This document shows positions 1-5,951 of a stretch of 9,303 nt of DNA, one piece after another. The translations under genes were made by a program, and so were the position numbers. Under the pieces are notes generated by a model, which made no database searches, had not been told where the DNA came from, and worked only from the letters and a program-made list of their open reading frames with translations. The stretch is from Candidatus Gerdarchaeota archaeon (GTDB lineage: Archaea; Asgardarchaeota; Heimdallarchaeia; JABLTI01). Where the stretch lies: the NCBI GenBank assembly GCA_016840905.1, contig JAEORM010000129.1:1-9303 (forward strand), in the 5' to 3' direction. The number at the start of each line of letters is the position of its first letter. The first letter of the stretch is position 1.

Positions 1-170
1 AAAAATAAAAAGTTAACTGACACGGCAAAATCATCATTTAATTTTGTGTACTAATAAAAGAAATTATTTTTTAATAAATTGCAAATAAAATTTAATTTGG
101 TAGATGTTTATATTTGATTTATTAGGATTAATAGCATTAAAAAATTATAAAAATTACCTAGAATGTAGGA
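1..170. other. AT-rich intergenic region, no gene seen
   Basis: This stretch before the first gene is made almost wholly of A and T and has no open frame of useful length on either strand. It should hold the promoter of the TPR/aspartyl protease gene. I see no RNA gene or long repeat in it, and nothing of the gene that lies further upstream. Confidence 0.6.
144..154 (+). promoter_or_regulatory. TATA-like box of the TPR/aspartyl protease gene
   Basis: An ATTATAAAAAT element lies about 30 bp before the ATG at 180. With the usual archaeal distance of about 25 bp from TATA box to transcription start, the mRNA would begin within a few bases of the start codon and would be leaderless or nearly so. 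The background is so AT-rich that chance TATA-like strings are common. Confidence 0.4.
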
Positions 171-179
171 TTGGTATTA

Positions 180-1409
180 ATGTCAGTAAAATCACCAAAT
201 ATAGATCCGATGTTTATAGCAACATTCCAATTTCAAATAGGACAATTCAATGAATCTGAAAAATCCTTTTTTGAAATTATAAAGGATGATCCATCAAATT
301 TCCAAGCTTTAGTTTTGTTAGGTAATCTAGCTCTTATGAAGAATCAATTTGAAAAAGCAGAGCAATACTTATTAAAAGCCACAACTATCGCTCCAAAAGA
401 ACCAGCTCCTCATGCACTACTAGCTGAAAATTATTATCGGCAAGACAAATATGAAAAAGCCTCAACGCATTTGCGTTTTTATGGAATTAATGATATGGCT
501 GAAAGATTAGAAAGCTTTCAAAATAATCAACCTTATCAAATAATTAGTGATTCTGAAAGTTACACAATCAAAATGTTACAGGTAGATCCTTTACCGGTTA
601 TTCAAGTGCAAATAAATGATTTACCACCAATTAATTTTCTTATAGATACTGGTGCTGCTGAAATAATGATTGATATTGATTTTGCTAAAGAAAACAAGCT
701 GGAACTTTTTGGTACAAAAGAAGGAACATTTGCAGGAGGTATAAAAGCACCAATTATTTTAGGTAAAATTGATACGCTTACAATAGGTGTTTTAAAAGTA
801 AAAAACATACCTGCAAATTTCTTATCAATAAGACCTATCAGTCAAATTTTCAATGGACTTAAAATTGATGGTATTATTGGAACAATATTTTTCTATCACT
901 TTATTACAACAATAGATTACTCTCAGGGCGAAGTAATTTTTCGTAAAAATTCAATTGAACAATTGAATGACTTTGAGAATCAAATAAAATCACTTCATCC
1001 CATTGAAGTTCCTTTTTGGTTAGCTGAAGATCATTTCATGGTTGCATGGGGACAAGCAAATGATGCAGAACCCTCATTGTTCTTCCTTGATACTGGGTTA
1101 GCTGGCGGAGGTTTTACTGGTTCAAAAGTTCTATTGGAAAAAGCTGGTGTAGTATTAGATGATAGTAAATCATTTGAAGGGATCGGTGGTGGTGGTAGGA
1201 TCAAAGCTATTCCCTTTGTTCTTGATAAACTATCATTTGGTGATGCAGTAGAAACAAACATTAATGGTGTTTTTACAGATAATTTTCCTTTGGAAGATAA
1301 ATTAGGTTTTAAAGTTGGGGGAATTATTTCTCACCAATTTTTCCGAAAATATGCTTTAACCTTTGATTTCATCAAAATGCGGTTTATTTTAGTTAGAAAA
1401 AGTACTTAA
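180..1409 (+). CDS. TPR protein fused to two retropepsin-like aspartyl protease lobes
   Basis: The 409-residue protein has three TPR-like helical pairs at about residues 10-104, followed by two retropepsin-like domains. Lobe 1 has FLIDTGA with the aspartate at 156 and the later GIIG turn at 231-234, followed by a hydrophobic strand. Lobe 2 has FFLDTG with the aspartate at 304 and the matching GGII turn at 380-383. Retropepsins usually work as homodimers that give one DTG each. Here one chain carries both, so it could form an active site by itself, as pepsin does. The TPR part would bind a partner or substrate. There is no signal peptide or membrane segment, so a cytoplasmic location is inferred. 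The ATG at 180 is chosen because AGGA sits 9 nt before it; a TTG at 171 in the same frame would add three residues but touches that AGGA. The substrate is unknown. Confidence 0.85.
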   Translation: MSVKSPNIDPMFIATFQFQIGQFNESEKSFFEIIKDDPSNFQALVLLGNLALMKNQFEKAEQYLLKATTIAPKEPAPHALLAENYYRQDKYEKASTHLRFYGINDMAERLESFQNNQPYQIISDSESYTIKMLQVDPLPVIQVQINDLPPINFLIDTGAAEIMIDIDFAKENKLELFGTKEGTFAGGIKAPIILGKIDTLTIGVLKVKNIPANFLSIRPISQIFNGLKIDGIIGTIFFYHFITTIDYSQGEVIFRKNSIEQLNDFENQIKSLHPIEVPFWLAEDHFMVAWGQANDAEPSLFFLDTGLAGGGFTGSKVLLEKAGVVLDDSKSFEGIGGGGRIKAIPFVLDKLSFGDAVETNINGVFTDNFPLEDKLGFKVGGIISHQFFRKYALTFDFIKMRFILVRKST

Positions 1410-1418
1410 TAATTCGCA

Positions 1419-1452
1419 TTTTTCCTCTTTTTTTGCAACAATTGTAAAAAAA
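1419..1452 (+). terminator. T-tract hairpin terminator after the TPR/protease gene
   Basis: Two T-tracts follow the stop codon. The second (seven T, 1428-1434) is the left arm of a stem closed by seven A (1446-1452). Inside, GCAA pairs with TTGT with one G-U pair, leaving a CAA loop, so the stem is 11 bp in all. Archaeal polymerases stop at T-tracts. The symmetric T/A arms could end transcription from either strand, although no minus-strand gene runs into it here. Confidence 0.55.
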
Positions 1453-1479
1453 CAACTGAAAGTCTTTACATTTATCCCA

Positions 1480-1490
1480 AATATTTTTAA
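1480..1490 (+). promoter_or_regulatory. TATA-like box of the small secreted protein gene
   Basis: AATATTTTTAA lies about 35-40 bp before the ATG at 1523. Transcription would start near 1508-1512, leaving a short leader that just includes the GGTGAGG ribosome site. The fit of TATA box, leader and ribosome site supports a separate promoter for this gene. Confidence 0.45.
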
Positions 1491-1512
1491 TTCATTAAAC
1501 TTACTAAAAATT

Positions 1513-1519
1513 GGTGAGG
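1513..1519 (+). promoter_or_regulatory. Ribosome binding site GGTGAGG
   Basis: GGTGAGG matches the archaeal 16S anti-Shine-Dalgarno tail (AGGAGGTGAT type) and lies 3 nt before the ATG at 1523. It overlaps the in-frame TTG at 1511, which argues that translation starts at 1523 and not upstream. Confidence 0.6.
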
Positions 1520-1522
1520 TAT

Positions 1523-2020
1523 ATGCGATTTAAGAAAGTCATTTTAATCTCATTAATAATGGCTATAACACTTATCCCTGTTAATATTGTTTCAGCAGAG
1601 ACCTATATACAAAACGACAATATTCTTATCTACATTGATATCCAAGATGCCTACTATTATGCAGATAGTAGTGATGATATTGAAAATGATATCATTTCAC
1701 ATTTCACTCTAATAGTTCATCGATTAACCTATATGCCAATCAGAACAGTGATCAATTTCTATTTGTTAGTAAGTTTAACTTTACCCTCAGGTGTCATCTA
1801 TGATTATCTTTTCTTGGTGACAAGCCCATGTGAATGTGTTGCTTATCCAACCCTGTATCTAATAAATCATGCAAGCGAATCTGGTTGGTACTGTTTGGAA
1901 ATAACTGGTATATTGAATACCAATAATCCATACCTAGTTTACGGTACAGAAAGATTCGATTTTGATCCACCAGGTGGGACGGATGGCACAGGACCATTGG
2001 CTTGCTTAATTGAGCCTTAA
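1523..2020 (+). CDS. Small secreted protein of unknown function
   Basis: The 165-residue protein starts with a typical Sec signal peptide: basic MRFKK, a hydrophobic stretch to about residue 22, and a VSA cleavage site after A25. The mature part has alternating polar and hydrophobic residues that suggest a beta-sandwich. It has four cysteines (103, 105, 124, 161) that could form two disulfides outside the cell. Near the C-terminus, FDFDPPGGTDGTGP forms a flexible Pro/Gly segment after the last predicted strand. There is no transmembrane anchor apart from the signal peptide, so it is probably released or held non-covalently. I do not recognise a family. The gene lies between two genes with their own likely promoters and ends 68 bp before the Lrp-like regulator start. 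Confidence 0.75.
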   Translation: MRFKKVILISLIMAITLIPVNIVSAETYIQNDNILIYIDIQDAYYYADSSDDIENDIISHFTLIVHRLTYMPIRTVINFYLLVSLTLPSGVIYDYLFLVTSPCECVAYPTLYLINHASESGWYCLEITGILNTNNPYLVYGTERFDFDPPGGTDGTGPLACLIEP

Positions 2021-2041
2021 ACTTAAGACTAATAGAAAAAG

Positions 2042-2050
2042 ACTATAAAG
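2042..2050 (+). promoter_or_regulatory. TATA-like box of the Lrp-like regulator gene
   Basis: ACTATAAAG lies about 40 bp before the ATG at 2089, so transcription could start near 2070. The 7-bp string AAGACTA occurs twice, at 2025-2031 and 2039-2045, 14 bp apart, the second copy running into the TATA box. This might be an autoregulatory site, but two short copies in AT-rich DNA are weak evidence. Confidence 0.4.
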
Positions 2051-2088
2051 GGTCTGTTGTTGGAAAAAAGAAGTGTGTTCGTTTGAAT

Positions 2089-3180
2089 ATGACATTAAGT
2101 AATGAAGATTTCGCTATTCTCTTAGCTCTCGAATCAAATCCCTCCATGCCAATGACTGAATTGGCCGACCTATTAGATGTTACAAGGATTACCGCAAAAA
2201 AACGTGTTGATGATTTGAGAGAGCGTCAGATAATTAGAGATCCAATCGCAATATATAATCCAGTTGTGTTGGGATTAGATCGTATTAGTGTCATAGCTAA
2301 GGTGCAATCATTAGATAAATTACAGTTATTGGAAATAGCTTGTGATGAGCATCCCTATACTCATTATCGCGCACGAGCGTTTGGAGGAGACTTTGGGTTA
2401 TTTATTCAATTTGATACCCCAATTAACACTGTAAAATTACTTGATGATTTCTTCAAAGAATTAGTAAATAAAAACATAATAAAGGATTATGAGCTACTCC
2501 CAAGTATTGGTCTTAGAAATGAAAATTATGCTGATTTAAAACGGTATAATATTAAAATGTCTAATTGGAATTTTTCGTGGATAGATTGGTTTAATTCTTT
2601 GCCTGATACACAAGAGAAGATTCATGCAGAGGAAAAAATACTAATAGATTACTCGAAATTTTCAGAGAATCATTTCAAAATCCTTCGAATGCTTACAGCT
2701 AATGGGTCCATCAAACAAACAGATATCAAAGAGAAGCTTAAATTAAGTAAAACACAAACACACCGAGATTATAATTATGTCATGGAAAATTATATTGATA
2801 CAATACGCTTCATCTACAATAGAGAGATTTTTGATTTAACAGAAACGTATGTTGCTATTGGCTATAATTTAACTGAAAGAAAAATTGCTCAAATATTAGC
2901 TGCCATTAAGGATTCTCCCCCTCCATTCAGATTAGCAATAGATATCCTAGCAAATAATAGACTATTATTATGGGCTGATATGAGCCCAGCCCAAGCATCA
3001 AATTTTGCTTTTTCTATGTGGCAACAAAACGAGCAAACAAAGATTTATACTTTGGATACGAAAAAATCACGCTTATATTGGTTTTACCCAGATAATTTTG
3101 ATTTTAATGATAAGTGTTGGAAAATTAATGAAGATTATTTCATCAAAACACCATTAAAGAAAACAATGGCATCAAAATAA
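2089..3180 (+). CDS. Tandem Lrp/AsnC-like transcription regulator (two winged-helix units)
   Basis: The 363-residue protein looks like two Lrp/AsnC-type units in one chain. Unit 1 has a winged helix at about 6-50 (the LADLLDVTRITAKKRVDDL part holds the recognition helix) and an alpha/beta RAM-like half at about 65-137. Unit 2 has a second helix-turn-helix at about 192-238, with IKEKLKLSKTQTHRDYNYV as the likely recognition part, and a more diverged RAM-like half at about 245-322. Normal Lrp proteins are about 150 residues with one of each. The double form would act as a built-in dimer with two unlike DNA-reading heads. ATG 2089 is preferred; a TTG two codons earlier is also open, and neither has a clear ribosome site. 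Targets are unknown; the neighbouring secreted protein and caspase-like genes are natural candidates. Confidence 0.8.
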   Translation: MTLSNEDFAILLALESNPSMPMTELADLLDVTRITAKKRVDDLRERQIIRDPIAIYNPVVLGLDRISVIAKVQSLDKLQLLEIACDEHPYTHYRARAFGGDFGLFIQFDTPINTVKLLDDFFKELVNKNIIKDYELLPSIGLRNENYADLKRYNIKMSNWNFSWIDWFNSLPDTQEKIHAEEKILIDYSKFSENHFKILRMLTANGSIKQTDIKEKLKLSKTQTHRDYNYVMENYIDTIRFIYNREIFDLTETYVAIGYNLTERKIAQILAAIKDSPPPFRLAIDILANNRLLLWADMSPAQASNFAFSMWQQNEQTKIYTLDTKKSRLYWFYPDNFDFNDKCWKINEDYFIKTPLKKTMASK

Positions 3181-3188
3181 GTTAAGGC

Positions 3189-3198
3189 TGTTTTTTTA
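3189..3198 (+). terminator. T-tract terminator after the regulator gene
   Basis: A run of seven T (3191-3197) begins 10 bp after the regulator's stop codon, with no stable hairpin before it. This is the simple archaeal type of intrinsic terminator and separates the regulator from the caspase-like gene. Confidence 0.5.
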
Positions 3199-3220
3199 CC
3201 ATACTTTTACTAGTAAATCG

Positions 3221-3246
3221 AGCAAAATGCTTCTGGAAAAAATGCT
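3221..3246 (+). repeat. AAAATGCT direct repeat beside a TATA box, possible operator
   Basis: AAAATGCT occurs at 3224-3231 and again at 3239-3246, 15 bp apart. The first copy is also part of a small palindrome, AGCAAAATGCT (3221-3231). The pair ends 4 bp before the TATA-like box of the caspase-like gene, a usual place for archaeal activator or BRE-covering repressor sites. The tandem Lrp-like regulator encoded just upstream is a candidate binder; this is inference. Confidence 0.3.
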
Positions 3247-3249
3247 CAT

Positions 3250-3260
3250 AATATTTAAAT
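3250..3260 (+). promoter_or_regulatory. TATA-like box of the caspase-like gene
   Basis: AATATTTAAAT is a good archaeal TATA-box match. It predicts transcription from about 3280, which leaves an untranslated leader of about 80 nt before the ATG at 3360. That is long for this window, where other genes seem to have short leaders. Confidence 0.45.
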
Positions 3261-3303
3261 AGTAACTATACATATGTTCCATTATAGCTTTTTATCTTAT
3301 GGA

Positions 3304-3326
3304 ATCCTCGTGTAAATTTAGAGGAT
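3304..3326 (+). promoter_or_regulatory. Small stem-loop in the leader of the caspase-like mRNA
   Basis: ATCCTC at 3304-3309 can pair with GAGGAT at 3321-3326 around an 11-nt loop. It ends about 20 nt before the GGAG ribosome site (3347-3350). ATCCTC could instead pair with purine-rich sequence near the ribosome site, so a switch is conceivable, but the stem is only 6 bp. Confidence 0.25.
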
Positions 3327-3359
3327 GAACAAGATAATGGTTATCTGGAGAGTTATGAG

Positions 3360-4415
3360 ATGAAAAAAACCAATTTATTAGTATTACTTGTTACGGCACT
3401 AATGATTGGAACAAGTTTGACAATTATCGCCCCAACAGTAGCAACGACAAAAGAAGTTAGAGCGATAACCCCCAGAGGCTATATTACTAGCCCATCAGAT
3501 GGAGCAACCGTCTCAGGAACTGTGATAATTACTGTGTCTAGTTCAGCTACTATTTATATCGATAATGTGTTAGTAGCGAAAAAGGCAACGAGTTATAATT
3601 GGGATACAATAACCTATGAAGATGGTTCACATCAAATTAAAGTAAAAATTAGAGGAACAATTGAAATAATAACTGTTACAGTTGATAATGGTGTAACACC
3701 ACCACCTCCTCCCCCACCAACGGGAGATAAATATGCATTAATTGTTGGAATATCGAATTATAAAGCAATAAGTGATCTTTCATATTGTGACGAAGATGCA
3801 ACGGACTGGTATAATTATCTAATATCAATAGATTATGCAGATGAAAATATCATAATACTAGGAGATTCAAGCAGTCCTTATCCAAAGAAGGATGCAATAG
3901 CAACAGAGACTAATATCTGGTACTATATCGATTGGTTGGTAAGTTTAGATTGCGATGAAATAAGCTTTATAACCTCAGGCCATGGTGGTGGTGATGGTAA
4001 TGGTTGGTCCTTCAATTGTGCATGGGACTGTGGTGATGGTGAAAACGGTGAAGATGGCTATTTAGACGATTATGAATTTCAAGCACACTTTACTGGAGTG
4101 GTAGCACCAAAAGTTCACGTGTTTATGGATCATTGTTATTCAGGAGGAATGATTCCAGAATTCCAAACTGCCTGCGGAAATAAACTATATATGTCAACAA
4201 CTTGCACAGAGGATGGCTACGGATATGATGTCAGAACCTATAGGAACGGGGCCTGGACCTACTACTTTTTAGAATATGCCCTTATCAATCACTTTGGTTC
4301 AGATCCTAATACAGCGTTAGAAGATGCTTTTGATTATGCTTCTAGTGCTTATCCTTATGGTGGAGGAGATACTCCGCAAGAAGGCGACTATTATCCGGGA
4401 GATTTTACTCTCTGA
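3360..4415 (+). CDS. Secreted caspase-family (C14-like) cysteine peptidase with Ig-like domain
   Basis: The 351-residue preprotein begins with a Sec signal peptide (MKKT, hydrophobic to about residue 26; cleavage probably after A28 or A35). A small Ig-like beta domain follows at about 38-110, opening with the typical SPSDGATVSGTV. Seven prolines in a row (114-120) form a stiff linker to a caspase-fold domain from about 123 to the end. That domain has KYALIVGISNY in strand 1, FITSGHGG with catalytic His208, and VFMDHCYSGG with catalytic Cys259. Between them is an Asp/Glu/Gly-rich loop (about 222-239) where metacaspase-type enzymes often bind calcium or shape the S1 pocket. Activity outside the cell is inferred. 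The legumain family (C13) shares the His and Cys motifs and is the main alternative; strand 1 favours caspase/metacaspase. GGAG at 3347-3350 supports this start. Confidence 0.85.
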   Translation: MKKTNLLVLLVTALMIGTSLTIIAPTVATTKEVRAITPRGYITSPSDGATVSGTVIITVSSSATIYIDNVLVAKKATSYNWDTITYEDGSHQIKVKIRGTIEIITVTVDNGVTPPPPPPPTGDKYALIVGISNYKAISDLSYCDEDATDWYNYLISIDYADENIIILGDSSSPYPKKDAIATETNIWYYIDWLVSLDCDEISFITSGHGGGDGNGWSFNCAWDCGDGENGEDGYLDDYEFQAHFTGVVAPKVHVFMDHCYSGGMIPEFQTACGNKLYMSTTCTEDGYGYDVRTYRNGAWTYYFLEYALINHFGSDPNTALEDAFDYASSAYPYGGGDTPQEGDYYPGDFTL

Positions 4416-4439
4416 TTGATTTGCAAACTAATTAGTCTA

Positions 4440-4485
4440 AGAAAGGTTAGTGTTGAGCTAACCTTTCTCCTCCCTTATTTTTCTC
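4440..4485 (+). terminator. Perfect 11-bp stem-loop terminator after the caspase-like gene
   Basis: AGAAAGGTTAG (4440-4450) pairs without mismatch with CTAACCTTTCT (4458-4468) around a 7-nt loop. A pyrimidine-rich tract with five T (4478-4482) follows. It lies in the 90 bp between two convergent genes. On the plus strand the layout looks like a bacterial-type terminator. On the minus strand no T-tract follows the stem, so it mainly serves the caspase-like gene and may also protect the mRNA 3' end. Confidence 0.65.
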
Positions 4486-4505
4486 TCTTAATTTCTTTCA
4501 TTATT

Positions 4506-5756
4506 CTACATAAAGTCTATATTTTGTTTTTTAGCAGGTGCTTTTTTCTTAAAGCCCAACATTTTTAGCATATCCATTACTTGGTCATATGTTTGTTGAA
4601 TGAGCTTATTTTCTGGGTATTTGGCATCCAATGCTTCAAACTTATCCAAAAAAGGTACTATTTCTTTTGCTTTTTGTCCTTGTGTTAAAAGAGCGATTAC
4701 TCCTAATAATGATTCTAGATAGATCTTTATTATTACTTCATTTTTCGGAAAATTAGTTTCCAATTCATTTAGCTCATTTATTATGTTATTTACTTCCTCC
4801 ATGTCACTTATTCCTATTCTTTGTAAGGATGTGAATAATGATTGAGCATAAATTGTTTGAATTTCTAAGTTGTTTTTTGAATTATCTGCTAGTAATTCCA
4901 TTTCATCAAGATGTTTATCTAGCTCCTCTTTATTTTGTGCTCCAATTGCAGCTATAACATTGAGGTATCCTTTCGCTAATTCCAGTTTGAATGCATCATC
5001 CTTCTTGTCTCCAGCAATTTTCTTCATTGAATTTAACCATCTTTGAGCCTCTTCAGGTTTTTCTTCTCCTCTATCCATTGCTGTTCTATAGGCATGCACC
5101 CATTCTAATTGCAACCCTACATTCGCTGGCGTAGTCTCTGAAAGATATTGTATTTCTTTGATCAAATTCTCTATACTTTTAATATCAGATTTTTTCGAAC
5201 TGTCAATTTCTACGACAAGTGATTTGGACAAATCAAGTTTGATCTTTTCATTATCAGGGAATTTTTCAGCTAATTTTCTGAACTTTTGTGTTCGTTCTCT
5301 TAGCGCCTTAAAGTCACCTCGTGACTTCAAATAATTAACAATTTCATTTGATGCTGAAGCGAGATCCTCGTATATAGTAACAGTATCTGGATAATTTTCA
5401 GCAAGGTTTTCCAAGTTACTAAGTATTTCATTCATTACATCTGGTTGACCTTTTGATTTCATAGCAATTAATGATGAAAGTAATATTTTGGAATAGTAAC
5501 TTGCTAGATCCTTATTTCCTGGATTTTCTTGCACTAATTGTTCTATGGCTGACATATATTTCTTAACTTTTATTGACGATAATTTCCCACCAAAGGTTTC
5601 CAGTGCTTTAGCAATTGCTTTAGTAAGAACAGTATTGATACCTTTATCTTTCTTAGCTAATTGTTCTAATTCAAGAAGATATTCTTCTACCATAGCAATC
5701 TCCCCTTTTTGACACGCCTGCTCTATTGTTTCATAAATTTCTGCTGCTTTTTCCAT
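4506..5756 (-). CDS. Helical repeat protein with about nine 43-residue TPR-like repeats
   Basis: The 416-residue protein is all-helical, hydrophilic and without signal peptide or membrane segment. A motif of the form L-x-x-L-A-x-x-[YF]-P-x-N starts at residues 71, 115, 159, 202, 244, 286, 329 and 373, with a degenerate first copy near 30. The spacing is 42-44 residues. Each motif is followed by a helix of about 20 residues (consensus like YxxSLxxxIxxL-G) and a linker helix. Standard TPRs are 34 residues, so this is a longer TPR-like solenoid and is best described as a binding scaffold. A basic stretch, KKKAPAKK, comes just before the C-terminus. Its partner is unknown. The start is set at ATG 5756; an in-frame GTG at 5768 would add four residues. 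The gene converges with the caspase-like gene and diverges from the amphi-Trp-like gene. Confidence 0.8.
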   Translation of the reverse strand: MEKAAEIYETIEQACQKGEIAMVEEYLLELEQLAKKDKGINTVLTKAIAKALETFGGKLSSIKVKKYMSAIEQLVQENPGNKDLASYYSKILLSSLIAMKSKGQPDVMNEILSNLENLAENYPDTVTIYEDLASASNEIVNYLKSRGDFKALRERTQKFRKLAEKFPDNEKIKLDLSKSLVVEIDSSKKSDIKSIENLIKEIQYLSETTPANVGLQLEWVHAYRTAMDRGEEKPEEAQRWLNSMKKIAGDKKDDAFKLELAKGYLNVIAAIGAQNKEELDKHLDEMELLADNSKNNLEIQTIYAQSLFTSLQRIGISDMEEVNNIINELNELETNFPKNEVIIKIYLESLLGVIALLTQGQKAKEIVPFLDKFEALDAKYPENKLIQQTYDQVMDMLKMLGFKKKAPAKKQNIDFM

Positions 5757-5799
5757 TTGTATTACCACATTTTTCTCATTATTATTTTCCCTATGTTTA

Positions 5800-5815
5800 T
5801 TTTTATATATATTAT
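5800..5815 (-). promoter_or_regulatory. TATA-like box of the helical repeat protein gene
   Basis: Read on the minus strand, this is a TATATATAAAAATA-type element about 45-55 bp before ATG 5756. Transcription would start near 5780, giving a leader of about 25 nt with no strong ribosome site. Confidence 0.45.
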
Positions 5816-5826
5816 TTTTATATTAA

Positions 5827-5851
5827 AAGGTAATAATAAGGTATAATTACC
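5827..5851. repeat. 11-bp direct repeat within an inverted repeat, possible shared operator
   Basis: AAGGTAATAAT (5827-5837) is followed at once by the near copy AAGGTATAATT (5838-5848), so the two lie on the same face of the helix. The outer ends also form an inverted repeat, GGTAAT (5829-5834) with ATTACC (5846-5851). A further GGTAAAG lies at 5887-5893. The site sits between the likely promoters of two divergent genes, where one regulator could control both. Confidence 0.35.
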
Positions 5852-5892
5852 GAACAGTAAATTTAAATCATATCAATTTACTAAATGGTAAA

Positions 5893-5902
5893 GTATAAAT
5901 TA
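5893..5902 (+). promoter_or_regulatory. TATA-like box of the amphi-Trp-like gene
   Basis: GTATAAATTA lies 50-60 bp before ATG 5952 and predicts transcription from about 5925. A second candidate, AATTTAAATC near 5859-5869, lies further upstream and would give a leader of about 60 nt. I cannot tell which is used. Confidence 0.35.
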
Positions 5903-5951
5903 GAGAAAATAGAAAAATTTTCCTAAAGAATAAAATTGTGTGGGTTTAAAG

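Noticed and set aside
1..170. Possible small RNA or gene remnant before the first gene
   Set aside because: The sequence is almost only A and T, with no stable stem and no coding pattern on either strand.
602..808. Minus-strand open frame of 68 codons inside the TPR/protease gene
   Set aside because: It lies wholly within lobe 1 of the protease, has no ribosome site or recognisable domain, and overlaps the conserved DTG codons.
3355..3363. Minimal ORF ATG-AGA-TGA overlapping the caspase-like start
   Set aside because: A start codon with one further codon and a stop is easily produced by chance, and the GGAG site is better placed for ATG 3360.
3975..4010. GGTGGT-type simple repeat in the caspase-like gene
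   Set aside because: It encodes the glycine-rich loop after the catalytic His and is explained by the protein sequence.
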